A DNA stretch of 6,954 bases from Bacteroidota bacterium. GTDB taxonomy: Bacteria > Bacteroidota > Bacteroidia > Chitinophagales > LD1. This document shows, one piece after another, positions 1 to 6,611 of the stretch. The DNA is taken from NCBI GenBank assembly GCA_947457525.1, contig CANGXE010000078.1, positions 1 through 6,954 on the forward strand, in the 5' to 3' direction. The translations under genes and the position numbers were made by a program. Within the stretch, counting starts at the first letter, position 1. Every line of letters starts with the position of its first letter. The notes below the pieces were generated by a model. It made no database searches, was not told the DNA's origin, and saw only the letters and a list, made by a program, of their open reading frames with translations.

Positions 1-783
1 ATCATCGGTGGCGACTTTGAACTAGCCACAGGGGCATTGAGAAAGCACGTAGCGAGCTATGACGGTACATTTATGGGTAGTGTAGGTTTTGGTACTACTA
101 CCCCTGTGAATGATTTTACTATTCGCAACGGTAAGTTGATAGCGGGCTGTGATGTGATTTCGGGAAATGACACTTGTGCACTAGCCGAGTTTGATAATAA
201 TGATTGGCAGGTATTGCTCCGCTCCAACACTTTTATCGGTGCTGAATTTGTTGGTGTAAGTATCAAGTCAGTTCAAGCATACAATGACAAAATTATTGCC
301 GGTGGCGAGTTTACGTGCGCCAGCATGATGACCTACGGTAACAATTTAATGACTTTTTCACAAACTCTTTTTGACACTACGCTTTATACTTCTTGCGAAC
401 CGCTCACTCTGCTCAACGCTTCAATAAATCAAGTGTTACTGCATGGTAATCAGCTTTACTTTGGCGGCCAGTTTGCTACAAACTTGAGCGATACGCTCAA
501 TCATATTGCTTACCTCAACTTCGAGCCTACAAACATTCCTAAGGTAGAACCCAATGCAGCAAAGTTAATGGTCTATCCTAACCCAACTAGTGATGCGTTG
601 ATGATTGAAAATAAAAACATTCAAGCGATTGAGTTAATAGATGCACAAGGCAAAATTGTTCTTCGCCATGCCTGTTACAAATCGGGCGAAAGGACTAACG
701 TAAAAGGATTAGCTGCGGGAGTTTATCTATTGCGAGCAAAAGCAGACAATACTTGGCTCGTTAGTCAATGGATAAAACAGTAA
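1..783 (+). CDS. Secreted repeat protein with T9SS type A sorting domain (C-terminal part, 5' truncated)
   Basis: The frame is open from base 1 to the TAA at 781-783, so this is the last 260 residues of a longer protein whose start lies outside the window; the TTG at 37 is an internal codon, not a start. The N-terminal part carries spaced beta-propeller-like motifs: IIGGDF at residues 1-6, a degenerate LIAGCD near 46-51, IIAGGEF near 98-104 and LYFGGQF near 152-158. Their spacing of about 45-54 residues suits propeller blades (DUF5122/delta-60 or kelch-like). Residues from about 188 form a classic Por secretion tail: VYPNPTSD, then IELIDAQGKIV, then LAAGVYLL and a terminal WIKQ. In this family the tail directs export through the outer membrane by T9SS and is usually cleaved with attachment to the surface or release. 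The ligand or substrate of the repeat part cannot be told. The next gene is convergent, 10 bases away. Confidence 0.9.
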   Translation: MIGGDFELATGALRKHVASYDGTFMGSVGFGTTTPVNDFTIRNGKLIAGCDVISGNDTCALAEFDNNDWQVLLRSNTFIGAEFVGVSIKSVQAYNDKIIAGGEFTCASMMTYGNNLMTFSQTLFDTTLYTSCEPLTLLNASINQVLLHGNQLYFGGQFATNLSDTLNHIAYLNFEPTNIPKVEPNAAKLMVYPNPTSDALMIENKNIQAIELIDAQGKIVLRHACYKSGERTNVKGLAAGVYLLRAKADNTWLVSQWIKQ

Positions 784-805
784 GTAACTGGATTTATAAG
801 TTACT
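783..805. terminator. Possible weak bidirectional hairpin between convergent genes
   Basis: AGTAACT (783-789) and AGTTACT (799-805) are perfect inverted repeats, giving a 7-bp stem with a 9-base loop. It sits across the stop codons of the two convergent genes. The stem is A/T-rich and only short T runs follow on either side (CATTT on +, TGTTTTA on -), so it is a poor intrinsic terminator. Placement is the main support. Confidence 0.3.
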
Positions 806-1948
806 CATTTCTGCATCATGCTTCTTAATGTAACTCACCAACACTTTGCTTACTAATCGTGATGCTTCGGGATTGTAATTTTCTAGGTTATCTAGTCGAG
901 TGTGATAAGTAGGGTCTAGTTTATCGTTATCTAATCCAATGATAGAAATACAGGGCAAATCTTCTAACTCGAAAGAAGCGGCATCGGTGTTGCCAATAAG
1001 TAAGTTCACTTTTTTTACCGCTACATTTTCCTCAACAAAACTCTGTTCCATTTTTTCAATAGCCGCTTTGTCAAAAAAGGTCATGGTACGCAATTCGCTT
1101 CGCACAATAGCAATTTGGTCTACATCTTTTGTGGTGTCTACATTTATTAAGAATGCTTTTTCTTCTATCAGCTTATCGTAGTGTGCGTCAGCGAATGCCT
1201 CAGAACCACGCATGCCCGGTTCTTCAGCACCAAAACTTACGGCTCGTACCACAGTGTGTTTTAATGGATTTTCAGAAAAATATTTCACCATTTCTACACC
1301 CATAGCCACTCCGGTCAGGTTATCTAATGCGCCATCTACCGGCACATTCTTGTTGTGCATGTCAACATGTGCTAGCAACAAAGGCGACAACACGAGAAAT
1401 AATACTCCGGCAACTATTCTAAATGTCATGCTTTCGCTAAATGTCACTGCACCAAACGTAAACGCTTGCAATGGAATAATCAGCGAAGCGCCAACAGTCA
1501 TCAATCCGCCCCAATGCCCAAAACGATACCACCACTTAAATTCATACACCGAGTCGATGTGTCCGGCTACTAAAATAACTGACTTGGGCTCGTGGGTGGG
1601 TAGCACTTCGCCCCAAGCATTGTACGATGTGTGGTCTTGAAACAAAAAGTCTAACCAGTGTAAATTCATCACAAAATGGCCAACAAAAAGTATGGTGTTC
1701 ACCATTGCCAGCAAAGCCGCACTCACCGGAGAAATAATCAATAACAAAAGGGCCAGAAAATAGCCAGACGTAAAAACTTTTAATGAACCAAACTGTGCGT
1801 GTAACTTCGCTTCAAAAGGTTCTACTTCCACGCGACTGCAATATTTTTTTAGCCACTCAGCAGTGCGATATTGCGCTTGCTTTTCTTGCTCTGTGCCGGC
1901 CGGTCGTCCACCAATTGTTTTGACAATGTCTGTGATATATTCTAACAT
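794..1948 (-). CDS. M28-family zinc metallopeptidase with transmembrane hairpins (384 aa)
   Basis: This is predicted to be a di-zinc aminopeptidase-like hydrolase. The M28 signature is complete: H130 and D132 (GHID), D209 (ALDNLTG, bridging ligand), E242 general base and E243 ligand (FGAEEPGMRGS), D271 (INVD) and H349 (YHTRLD). Relative to Aeromonas aminopeptidase (H97, D99, D117, E151/E152, D179, H256), the later spacings match almost exactly (34, 28 and 78 here against 35, 27 and 77). D132 to D209, however, is 77 residues instead of 18. That insert contains two hydrophobic segments (about 147-168 and 176-195), and another hydrophobic stretch lies at about 62-95, perhaps a second hairpin. 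There is no signal peptide. Hairpins would leave all catalytic pieces on one membrane face; which face is unclear. The start is the ATG 12 bases after the stop of the upstream transporter gene, so the two are probably co-transcribed. No Shine-Dalgarno is visible. The substrate is unknown. Confidence 0.9.
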   Translation of the reverse strand: MLEYITDIVKTIGGRPAGTEQEKQAQYRTAEWLKKYCSRVEVEPFEAKLHAQFGSLKVFTSGYFLALLLLIISPVSAALLAMVNTILFVGHFVMNLHWLDFLFQDHTSYNAWGEVLPTHEPKSVILVAGHIDSVYEFKWWYRFGHWGGLMTVGASLIIPLQAFTFGAVTFSESMTFRIVAGVLFLVLSPLLLAHVDMHNKNVPVDGALDNLTGVAMGVEMVKYFSENPLKHTVVRAVSFGAEEPGMRGSEAFADAHYDKLIEEKAFLINVDTTKDVDQIAIVRSELRTMTFFDKAAIEKMEQSFVEENVAVKKVNLLIGNTDAASFELEDLPCISIIGLDNDKLDPTYHTRLDNLENYNPEASRLVSKVLVSYIKKHDAEMSNL

Positions 1949-1960
1949 ACTTAATCTAGC

Positions 1961-2284
1961 TTAAAGTGAAACAAGAACTACTCCGGCAATTATCACTGAC
2001 ACGCCTACTAATTGTCGCGTGGTGTACGCCTCGCCAAACCAAAACATGGATAACAAAGTCAAACCCAAAATAGTCAACGAAAAGAATATGGCACTCGCCA
2101 CATTCAGTGTCACGAATTTTAAACTTTCGGTAAACAGTAAGGAGTTAATCAATCCAAAAACCAAGCCGATGGCTAAGTAACTCCATTTTTTGGCTGGAAT
2201 GTGGTCGTTCAATGCTGAATACTTAAAACCGATATTAGTGAGTAGGTTGGCGATGATTGCACCAAAGAGTATCAATTGTGGCAT
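1961..2284 (-). CDS. SMR/EamA-like small four-helix membrane protein (107 aa)
   Basis: A small hydrophobic protein with four likely helices (about 3-22, 35-52, 58-80 and 90-106), the size and topology of small multidrug resistance proteins such as EmrE (110 aa). Family features visible are GAIIANLLTNIGFKYS in helix 1, FFSLTILGLTLLSMFWFGE in helix 3 and the G-rich helix 4 ending IIAGVVLVSL. By my alignment the EmrE residues that define proton/drug exchange are changed: E14 is N13, Y60 is S64 and W63 is F67. A drug/proton antiport function is therefore doubtful; an ArnE/ArnF-like or other DMT-superfamily half-transporter, probably acting as a dimer, is an alternative. It is the first gene of a two-gene operon with the M28 peptidase, starts at the ATG (reverse strand 2284-2282), and lies divergent from the peroxiredoxin gene. 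The transported substrate is unknown. Confidence 0.8.
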   Translation of the reverse strand: MPQLILFGAIIANLLTNIGFKYSALNDHIPAKKWSYLAIGLVFGLINSLLFTESLKFVTLNVASAIFFSLTILGLTLLSMFWFGEAYTTRQLVGVSVIIAGVVLVSL

Positions 2285-2330
2285 AGGAATGTTTTTATGA
2301 AAGTAGCAAAAAATTGTGTTTAATCGGTGA

Positions 2331-2384
2331 GAGTTAAACCTAGTAAGTTGATAAACCTACGAGGTTTGTAGAAATGTTTTACTC
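2331..2384. repeat. Nested inverted and direct repeats in the divergent intergenic region
   Basis: The 148-base gap (2285-2432) between the transporter operon and the peroxiredoxin gene contains a layered structure. The outer arms GAGTTAAAC (2331-2339) and GTTTTACTC (2376-2384) pair with one mismatch. Inside is AAACCTACGAGGTTT (2353-2367), a 6-bp stem with a 3-base loop. TAAACCTA occurs twice in direct orientation (2335-2342 and 2352-2359), 17 bases apart, so the right arm AGGTTT has two possible left partners. It could be an operator, a transcript hairpin or a copy of a dispersed palindrome; the sequence alone does not decide. Confidence 0.5.
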
Positions 2385-2399
2385 TAAACTTTCTCTGTT

Positions 2400-2407
2400 T
2401 ATTCTTG
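2400..2407 (+). promoter_or_regulatory. Candidate -7 element for the peroxiredoxin gene
   Basis: TATTCTTG matches 7 of 8 positions of the Bacteroidota -7 consensus TANNTTTG and ends 25 bases before the ATG. The identical octamer stands at nearly the same distance (26 bases) before the MBL gene at the other end of the window. No TTG lies 17-23 bases upstream here, so the -33 element is missing or divergent. Confidence 0.3.
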
Positions 2408-2432
2408 TTTAGCCATCATAAAAACACCAAAT

Positions 2433-2996
2433 ATGTCAACACTAAAGAAAGGCGACAAAGCCCCTAATTTTTCTTCAAAAGACGAAAACGGAAACTCCGT
2501 GAAACTCAGTGATTATAAAGGTAAAAAATTAGTACTCTATTTTTATCCAAAAGATGATACTCAGGGCTGCACTGCCGAAGCTTGTAATCTTCGCGATAAT
2601 TATGTGGCGCTACAAAAAGCCGGTTATGCAGTGTTGGGAGTGAGCAGTGATGATGAAAAGAAACACACCCAATTCAAAGCAAAATATGATTTACCGTTTG
2701 GCTTGTTAGCCGATACCGACAAATCGGTGCATGAAGCCTACGGCACTTGGGTAGAGAAATCTATGTATGGCCGCAAATACATGGGCACTGCTCGCGTTAC
2801 GTTTATCATTAATGAGAAAGGAATTTTGGAAGATGTGATCGAGAAAGTAGATACTAAAAATCACACCGCTCAAATCTTGACGGATGGCGCTGTTGCGCCC
2901 AAAGCAAAAACGCCTGCTAAGAAAGTTGTGGCTAAAAAAGCAAGCAAAGCGCCTGCTAAAAAAGCAGTTGCTAAGAAGAAAGTGGTGAAGAAGTAA
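2433..2996 (+). CDS. bcp: Thioredoxin-dependent thiol peroxidase, Bcp/PrxQ type, with basic C-terminal tail (187 aa)
   Basis: This peroxiredoxin reduces hydrogen peroxide and organic hydroperoxides using thioredoxin as electron donor, in the cytoplasm. Residues 1-150 are a full AhpC/TSA-type domain: GDKAPNF near the N terminus, then YPKDDTQGCTAEAC with T43, peroxidatic C46 and resolving C51, the five-residue spacing of the Bcp subfamily (C45/C50 in E. coli). GVSSDD (69-74) and R121 in ARVTFII complete the fold and active site. The usual Bcp length is about 150-156 residues. Here about 35 extra residues (153-187) follow, with 14 Lys, 10 Ala, 3 Pro and no acidic residue, resembling histone H1-like tails. 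The ATG is preceded by an A-rich leader without Shine-Dalgarno. The gene is divergent from the transporter operon, and its stop is 2 bases from the stop of the convergent gene. Confidence 0.95.
   Translation: MSTLKKGDKAPNFSSKDENGNSVKLSDYKGKKLVLYFYPKDDTQGCTAEACNLRDNYVALQKAGYAVLGVSSDDEKKHTQFKAKYDLPFGLLADTDKSVHEAYGTWVEKSMYGRKYMGTARVTFIINEKGILEDVIEKVDTKNHTAQILTDGAVAPKAKTPAKKVVAKKASKAPAKKAVAKKKVVKK
2913..2990 (+). repeat. Imperfect 39-base tandem repeat coding for the Lys/Ala tail
   Basis: Two 39-base units, 2913-2951 and 2952-2990, each begin CCTGCTAA(G/A)AAA and encode PAKKVVAKKASKA and PAKKAVAKKKVVK (8 of 13 residues identical). The second unit looks like a diverged duplication of the first. 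Such repeats commonly vary in copy number between strains, which is an inference here. Confidence 0.6.
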
Positions 2997-2998
2997 GC

Positions 2999-5900
2999 TT
3001 AAAAATCCAACCCAAACGTAAAGTAATACAAAGGCTTTTGGCTTAACACTCCTGTGTCGTAACTCCATGCCGCATCGAAGCGCAAGAAGTAACCCAAGAA
3101 CGTAGTGCGAACGCCCGGACCAAAACCCATAATCACCGGATTTTTGTAGCGTTTCACTTTTACAATCACAGATGGATTGTTCGTTGAGTTGGGGTATTCT
3201 TCATTAAACAAAGGGTTGGAGTTGCTAAATGGGGTCAATCCTTCCCAAGCCGTACCGATGTCTAGGAAACCCACCAATTGCAAATTTCGAATAAGCTCTG
3301 AGCGGATGGGTGATTTGAGCAATGCCGCAAAAACCGGTACGCGCAATTCGGAGTTAATCACTAAATATTTATCACCATTGCGAGCGTTTTGTTTAAAGCC
3401 TCGCAGCGGTGTAGCGAGCGTTTGGAATGCATAACCATTGTTACGATTGATAGGAGTAGTGCGATCAAATTTATCTACGTTTGGCCCCGTAATCCAGTTA
3501 TCTAATCCGCCCAAATAAGTCATCAACTTTGATGTACCAAAAGAAGCGCCTCCCGCAATGCGATTAGCCCAAATAATTTGCTTATACACTTTCTGATAGT
3601 GACGCAAATCAAAACCAAACACAGTCATAAAATTATCGTTAAACTGAACCACCGGAAAATCTACGCGATCAAACAACACTTTATTCTTAGTCGGAAATTC
3701 TTTGTGTACTTCAGCAAATACTTTGAAGCGTGTGCCATAACGAATATTGGTCATCACTTCCATGCAGTTATCAAAAACATATTCTGCACGAGTAAATAAC
3801 CAATTATTGCTCGTGCGTGGCAGATTGAGGGAGAAGTTGTCGCGCGATTTGTAAACGATTAAATCGTTGCGGAAAGAAAATGTGAAGCGAAAACTATTCA
3901 ACACGTCAATAGGATATTTTAATTCTACCTCTGCGTAATTAGTTTTGATGCTATAGTCTACAAAATAGCCAGAAGGCAACACCGTGCCATCAAAAGGTAA
4001 GCGGTCAAATGCGCGGTCGCCAATCGACCTACGATAGAATGTAAACTTTTTGTCTAATCGTTTCTTTAAGTTTTCGTAGGTCAAAAAATATTCATTAGTG
4101 CTGTTCAAGCCACTAAACGGCAAACGCATTCCGCCATACACTTTGTGATTTTCGAGCAAATCGGTGATGCCAAATTTGAGCATAAAACTCACCGGATTGT
4201 TATTGAATTGCGGCACGTTCGGGTCGAAAGGTTGATAGCGATTGACGATGATGTTGTTGTCAATCTGAGCTACTACATTATCTATCGCAAACTTCACAAA
4301 GTATGGACGCACGCGAGAGAAACGAAACTGATATCCTTCTTGTGCATTTTCTAGTTTCGAGGCAGAAGCCGAATCCCAATCAAACAATTTGATACCATTG
4401 TCAAACTCGCTTTGAAAATCAAATGGACGGTTGCCGATAGCTTGTGCTGTGGTGTCGCGCTGTGGTTCTGCTTTCTCTTTAGCAATGACGATTGGTGCCA
4501 CAGGTTTTTTCTCTATCGGAATTACGCGTTGCTTTAGTTTTGTTACGTAGTCAGTAGTGATGAAGTTCGAATTGGTGTTATCACTGAGTGAATTCAAATA
4601 AAGCACCGGTCTGTTTTTTTGTATCACCAAATCGAGTGCTTTCGCTTTGTTGCGAAGCACCGTCTGTTCGTTGATATTCGTGTTGTAGTTGCTCCATTGC
4701 CTAGTCACTCCACCAATCTTATATACCGAAGTCAACTCAAAACCAAGTACGTCTACTGTTTTTCTATCCATCACTGAATCGAAAGGCAAATTCTCGGGCA
4801 ATATCAACGTATCTATTTCATCGGTTTCCTTGTTCAAATAGCGATAAAGCATTTCGTGGTGATTAAAAACACTTTCAAATTGACCAACATAGCGATTGCG
4901 AATACCATTAGCATCGCTCAAGAAACTATATTCTGCTTCGGAGAAATTTTGCGGATAAGTTTCGTTAGCTAAAGGAGTGTTAGTGATGCGATATAGCGTG
5001 TTGCCATTGCTATTTAAATCATAGAAAAATAAATCGTGCGTTTTATTGAATGATTGATTTTCATAGCGACCGGGGCGCAAGGTATCGTCTGTGCGATTGC
5101 TTGAAAACATGATGCCACGTAAACTGTCTGCATTGATATAAACCGGATGTAAATCATCAAAATAATCATCGGTCAACTTGCGCGTGGTGGTAGAGGCAAT
5201 GGTGTAAAGAAAAATATCGGTCTGTCCGTTTTGAATGGCACTCAATACAAGTTGCTTAGAATCAACAAACGAAAAGTTTACCACTTTTTGAAATTTTCGC
5301 ATTGGGTTTTTCTCCATCTTCTTGGTGCTAGGTTCGTATAGTCGCAAGAAAATTTCGGAGCGCTTGTCGCTGATGATGGCTAGTTTTCTTCCGCTAGGAT
5401 CCCAAGCCAAGAGCGGAATAGATTCGTCAGTAAATTGAGTGTTGGTTCTGTAGCCGCCTTTAAAGATTATGCTGCGCTTTTGTTTTTCTACATCCCACAA
5501 AATCACTTTGTAGCGCCCTATGTCGTTTTGAGCAAGGGCTACATACTTGCCATCGCTGCTCGCGCAAGTTTGGTAGTAATTCTTATTCTTCTTAAATTTT
5601 ATGTTGAGCTTGTTGGCTGCTTGAAAAGTTTGCGTTTGTTTTCTCTCGTTGGCAAAACGGGTGTAGAAGTAAGTGTACCAATCTTGGAGAGTTTGCTCTA
5701 AGCCAGTGCCCAACACAAACAAAAAACCATTCTCCACACTGCGGTTCATGCGCGTGAGGTAAACTACATTGCTCAATGCTGCTTTGCCGTGTTTTTCTTC
5801 GATGTAATGCCAAATTGAATGGCCCACGAATATGGCTTCTTCGGGTTGAAGTTTGGTCAAGCGCTTGTAGCGTCCGCTCACGATGCCATCGCGCAGTTTG

Positions 5901-6511
5901 TTTTCCATGTCGGAGTTCCACGGTTCGCCAATGTATTGCACCAAGCCTTTTTTGTACCAATCCGGCAAATTGAGTAACACAGCATTTTGTATGACCTCTG
6001 CAAAATTGCCCCCCACCGACATTTTATCAATATAAATCTTAGCAATGCCTTCTCGTAGTTGTTTGTCTAGGTGGCGATGGTCACCGTTGAAGTAGATGAA
6101 AATTTTATTATCCGGAATATTAGTAGTGCCACCCGGATTTTGATTTTGCTCATAGATACCAATGTTGGTTTGGTTCAATTCATTGATATTGTTGTAAACT
6201 ATAATGTCAATCTTCCGCTTGTATTTGAAATCAAACAGCGTAGAAATTTCGTCCGTCACATCTTCCGCTGTTTTGATGACATACTTGCCGATGTCTTGTC
6301 CGCCCTGATAGTAATAAGTGGTAAAATTATCACTGTCGTAATATTGGAAAGTGAAGTCTTTGTACTGCACTCGGTTTTGACCAAATCGCTCTGCATTGCT
6401 TTGTGCAAGCGCAGTTAAACCAAGGCATAGTACTCCGCAGAAAACAAATACTCGAGCATTTATCAGCAGCCAATGTAAAAACGAAAATATAGTGCGGTTT
6501 ATAAATATCAT
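2999..6511 (-). CDS. Exported pseudo-gluzincin / TolB-PD40 propeller / Omp85-like barrel protein (1170 aa)
   Basis: I read four parts. (1) A signal peptide with hydrophobic core 21-34 and likely cleavage after ALA36. (2) Residues about 48-290 resemble peptidase MA-like gluzincins (YKDFTFQYYDSDNFTTYYY, IDIIVYNN, LPDWYKKGLVQYIGEPW), but the HExxH position reads REGIA (153-157) and the later EG glutamate is K188, so the zinc site appears lost. (3) Residues about 312-545 contain TolB/PD40-type propeller repeats (SSDGKYVALAQND, AWDPSGRKLAIISD, GIMFSSNRTDD). A K/P-rich linker lies near 665-690. (4) Residues about 735-1170 are rich in alternating strands, with an Omp85 lid-lock-like LRGF (1036-1039), NSELRVPVF, LVGFLDIGTAWEG, GFGPGVRTTFLG and a terminal YYFTFGLDF ending in Phe, as BAM substrates do. 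It probably sits in the outer membrane with the N-terminal parts in the periplasm. No POTRA domain is seen. The ATG at 6511 is the only start that retains the signal peptide. The exact role is unknown; it may assist export, assembly or binding. Confidence 0.85.
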   Translation of the reverse strand: MIFINRTIFSFLHWLLINARVFVFCGVLCLGLTALAQSNAERFGQNRVQYKDFTFQYYDSDNFTTYYYQGGQDIGKYVIKTAEDVTDEISTLFDFKYKRKIDIIVYNNINELNQTNIGIYEQNQNPGGTTNIPDNKIFIYFNGDHRHLDKQLREGIAKIYIDKMSVGGNFAEVIQNAVLLNLPDWYKKGLVQYIGEPWNSDMENKLRDGIVSGRYKRLTKLQPEEAIFVGHSIWHYIEEKHGKAALSNVVYLTRMNRSVENGFLFVLGTGLEQTLQDWYTYFYTRFANERKQTQTFQAANKLNIKFKKNKNYYQTCASSDGKYVALAQNDIGRYKVILWDVEKQKRSIIFKGGYRTNTQFTDESIPLLAWDPSGRKLAIISDKRSEIFLRLYEPSTKKMEKNPMRKFQKVVNFSFVDSKQLVLSAIQNGQTDIFLYTIASTTTRKLTDDYFDDLHPVYINADSLRGIMFSSNRTDDTLRPGRYENQSFNKTHDLFFYDLNSNGNTLYRITNTPLANETYPQNFSEAEYSFLSDANGIRNRYVGQFESVFNHHEMLYRYLNKETDEIDTLILPENLPFDSVMDRKTVDVLGFELTSVYKIGGVTRQWSNYNTNINEQTVLRNKAKALDLVIQKNRPVLYLNSLSDNTNSNFITTDYVTKLKQRVIPIEKKPVAPIVIAKEKAEPQRDTTAQAIGNRPFDFQSEFDNGIKLFDWDSASASKLENAQEGYQFRFSRVRPYFVKFAIDNVVAQIDNNIIVNRYQPFDPNVPQFNNNPVSFMLKFGITDLLENHKVYGGMRLPFSGLNSTNEYFLTYENLKKRLDKKFTFYRRSIGDRAFDRLPFDGTVLPSGYFVDYSIKTNYAEVELKYPIDVLNSFRFTFSFRNDLIVYKSRDNFSLNLPRTSNNWLFTRAEYVFDNCMEVMTNIRYGTRFKVFAEVHKEFPTKNKVLFDRVDFPVVQFNDNFMTVFGFDLRHYQKVYKQIIWANRIAGGASFGTSKLMTYLGGLDNWITGPNVDKFDRTTPINRNNGYAFQTLATPLRGFKQNARNGDKYLVINSELRVPVFAALLKSPIRSELIRNLQLVGFLDIGTAWEGLTPFSNSNPLFNEEYPNSTNNPSVIVKVKRYKNPVIMGFGPGVRTTFLGYFLRFDAAWSYDTGVLSQKPLYYFTFGLDF

Positions 6512-6554
6512 TAGTTGCAGTTCAAAACGTCTTCGTCAAAATTTTGTTTTAGAA

Positions 6555-6585
6555 TTGTTGTTCCAAATGTGGTCAATTATTCTTG
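6555..6585 (+). promoter_or_regulatory. Candidate promoter of the MBL-fold hydrolase gene
   Basis: TTG (6558-6560, part of TTGTTG) is followed after 17 bases by TATTCTTG (6578-6585). This fits the Bacteroidota pattern TTG, 17-23 bases, TANNTTTG with one mismatch. It would give a leader of about 20 bases before the ATG at 6612. It overlaps a candidate promoter on the other strand. Confidence 0.4.
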
Positions 6586-6594
6586 CTCATCAAA
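6564..6594 (-). promoter_or_regulatory. Candidate promoter of the 1170-residue outer-membrane protein gene
   Basis: Reading the reverse strand, TTTG (6594-6591) is followed after 19 bases by CACATTTG (6571-6564), a 7-of-8 match to TANNTTTG. The predicted transcript would have a leader of roughly 45 bases. A perfect TANNTTTG (TAAGTTTG, 6598-6591) also includes the same TTTG, but it has no -33 partner at suitable spacing. Confidence 0.4.
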
Positions 6595-6611
6595 CTTAAT
6601 AAAATACAATT

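Noticed and set aside
37..39. TTG as a start codon of the first gene
   Set aside because: The frame is open upstream to base 1 and the upstream residues include a GGDF propeller motif in register with later repeats, so the codon is internal.
1212..1640. Open frame of 142 codons on the + strand inside the M28 gene
   Set aside because: It is antisense to a gene with a complete catalytic signature and encodes no recognisable domain, so it is a shadow frame.
2353..2367. AAACCTACGAGGTTT as an intrinsic terminator
   Set aside because: It lies between divergent gene starts and not after a gene, and no clear T run follows directly on either strand.
2706..3068. Open frame of 120 codons on the - strand across the end of bcp
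   Set aside because: It overlaps conserved coding sequence of both convergent genes; its Phe/Leu/Ser-rich composition is the reverse reading of the Lys-rich tail.
5592..5973. Open frames on both strands within the N-terminal part of the large gene
   Set aside because: Both are out of frame with a continuous 1170-residue protein that has a signal peptide and ordered domains.
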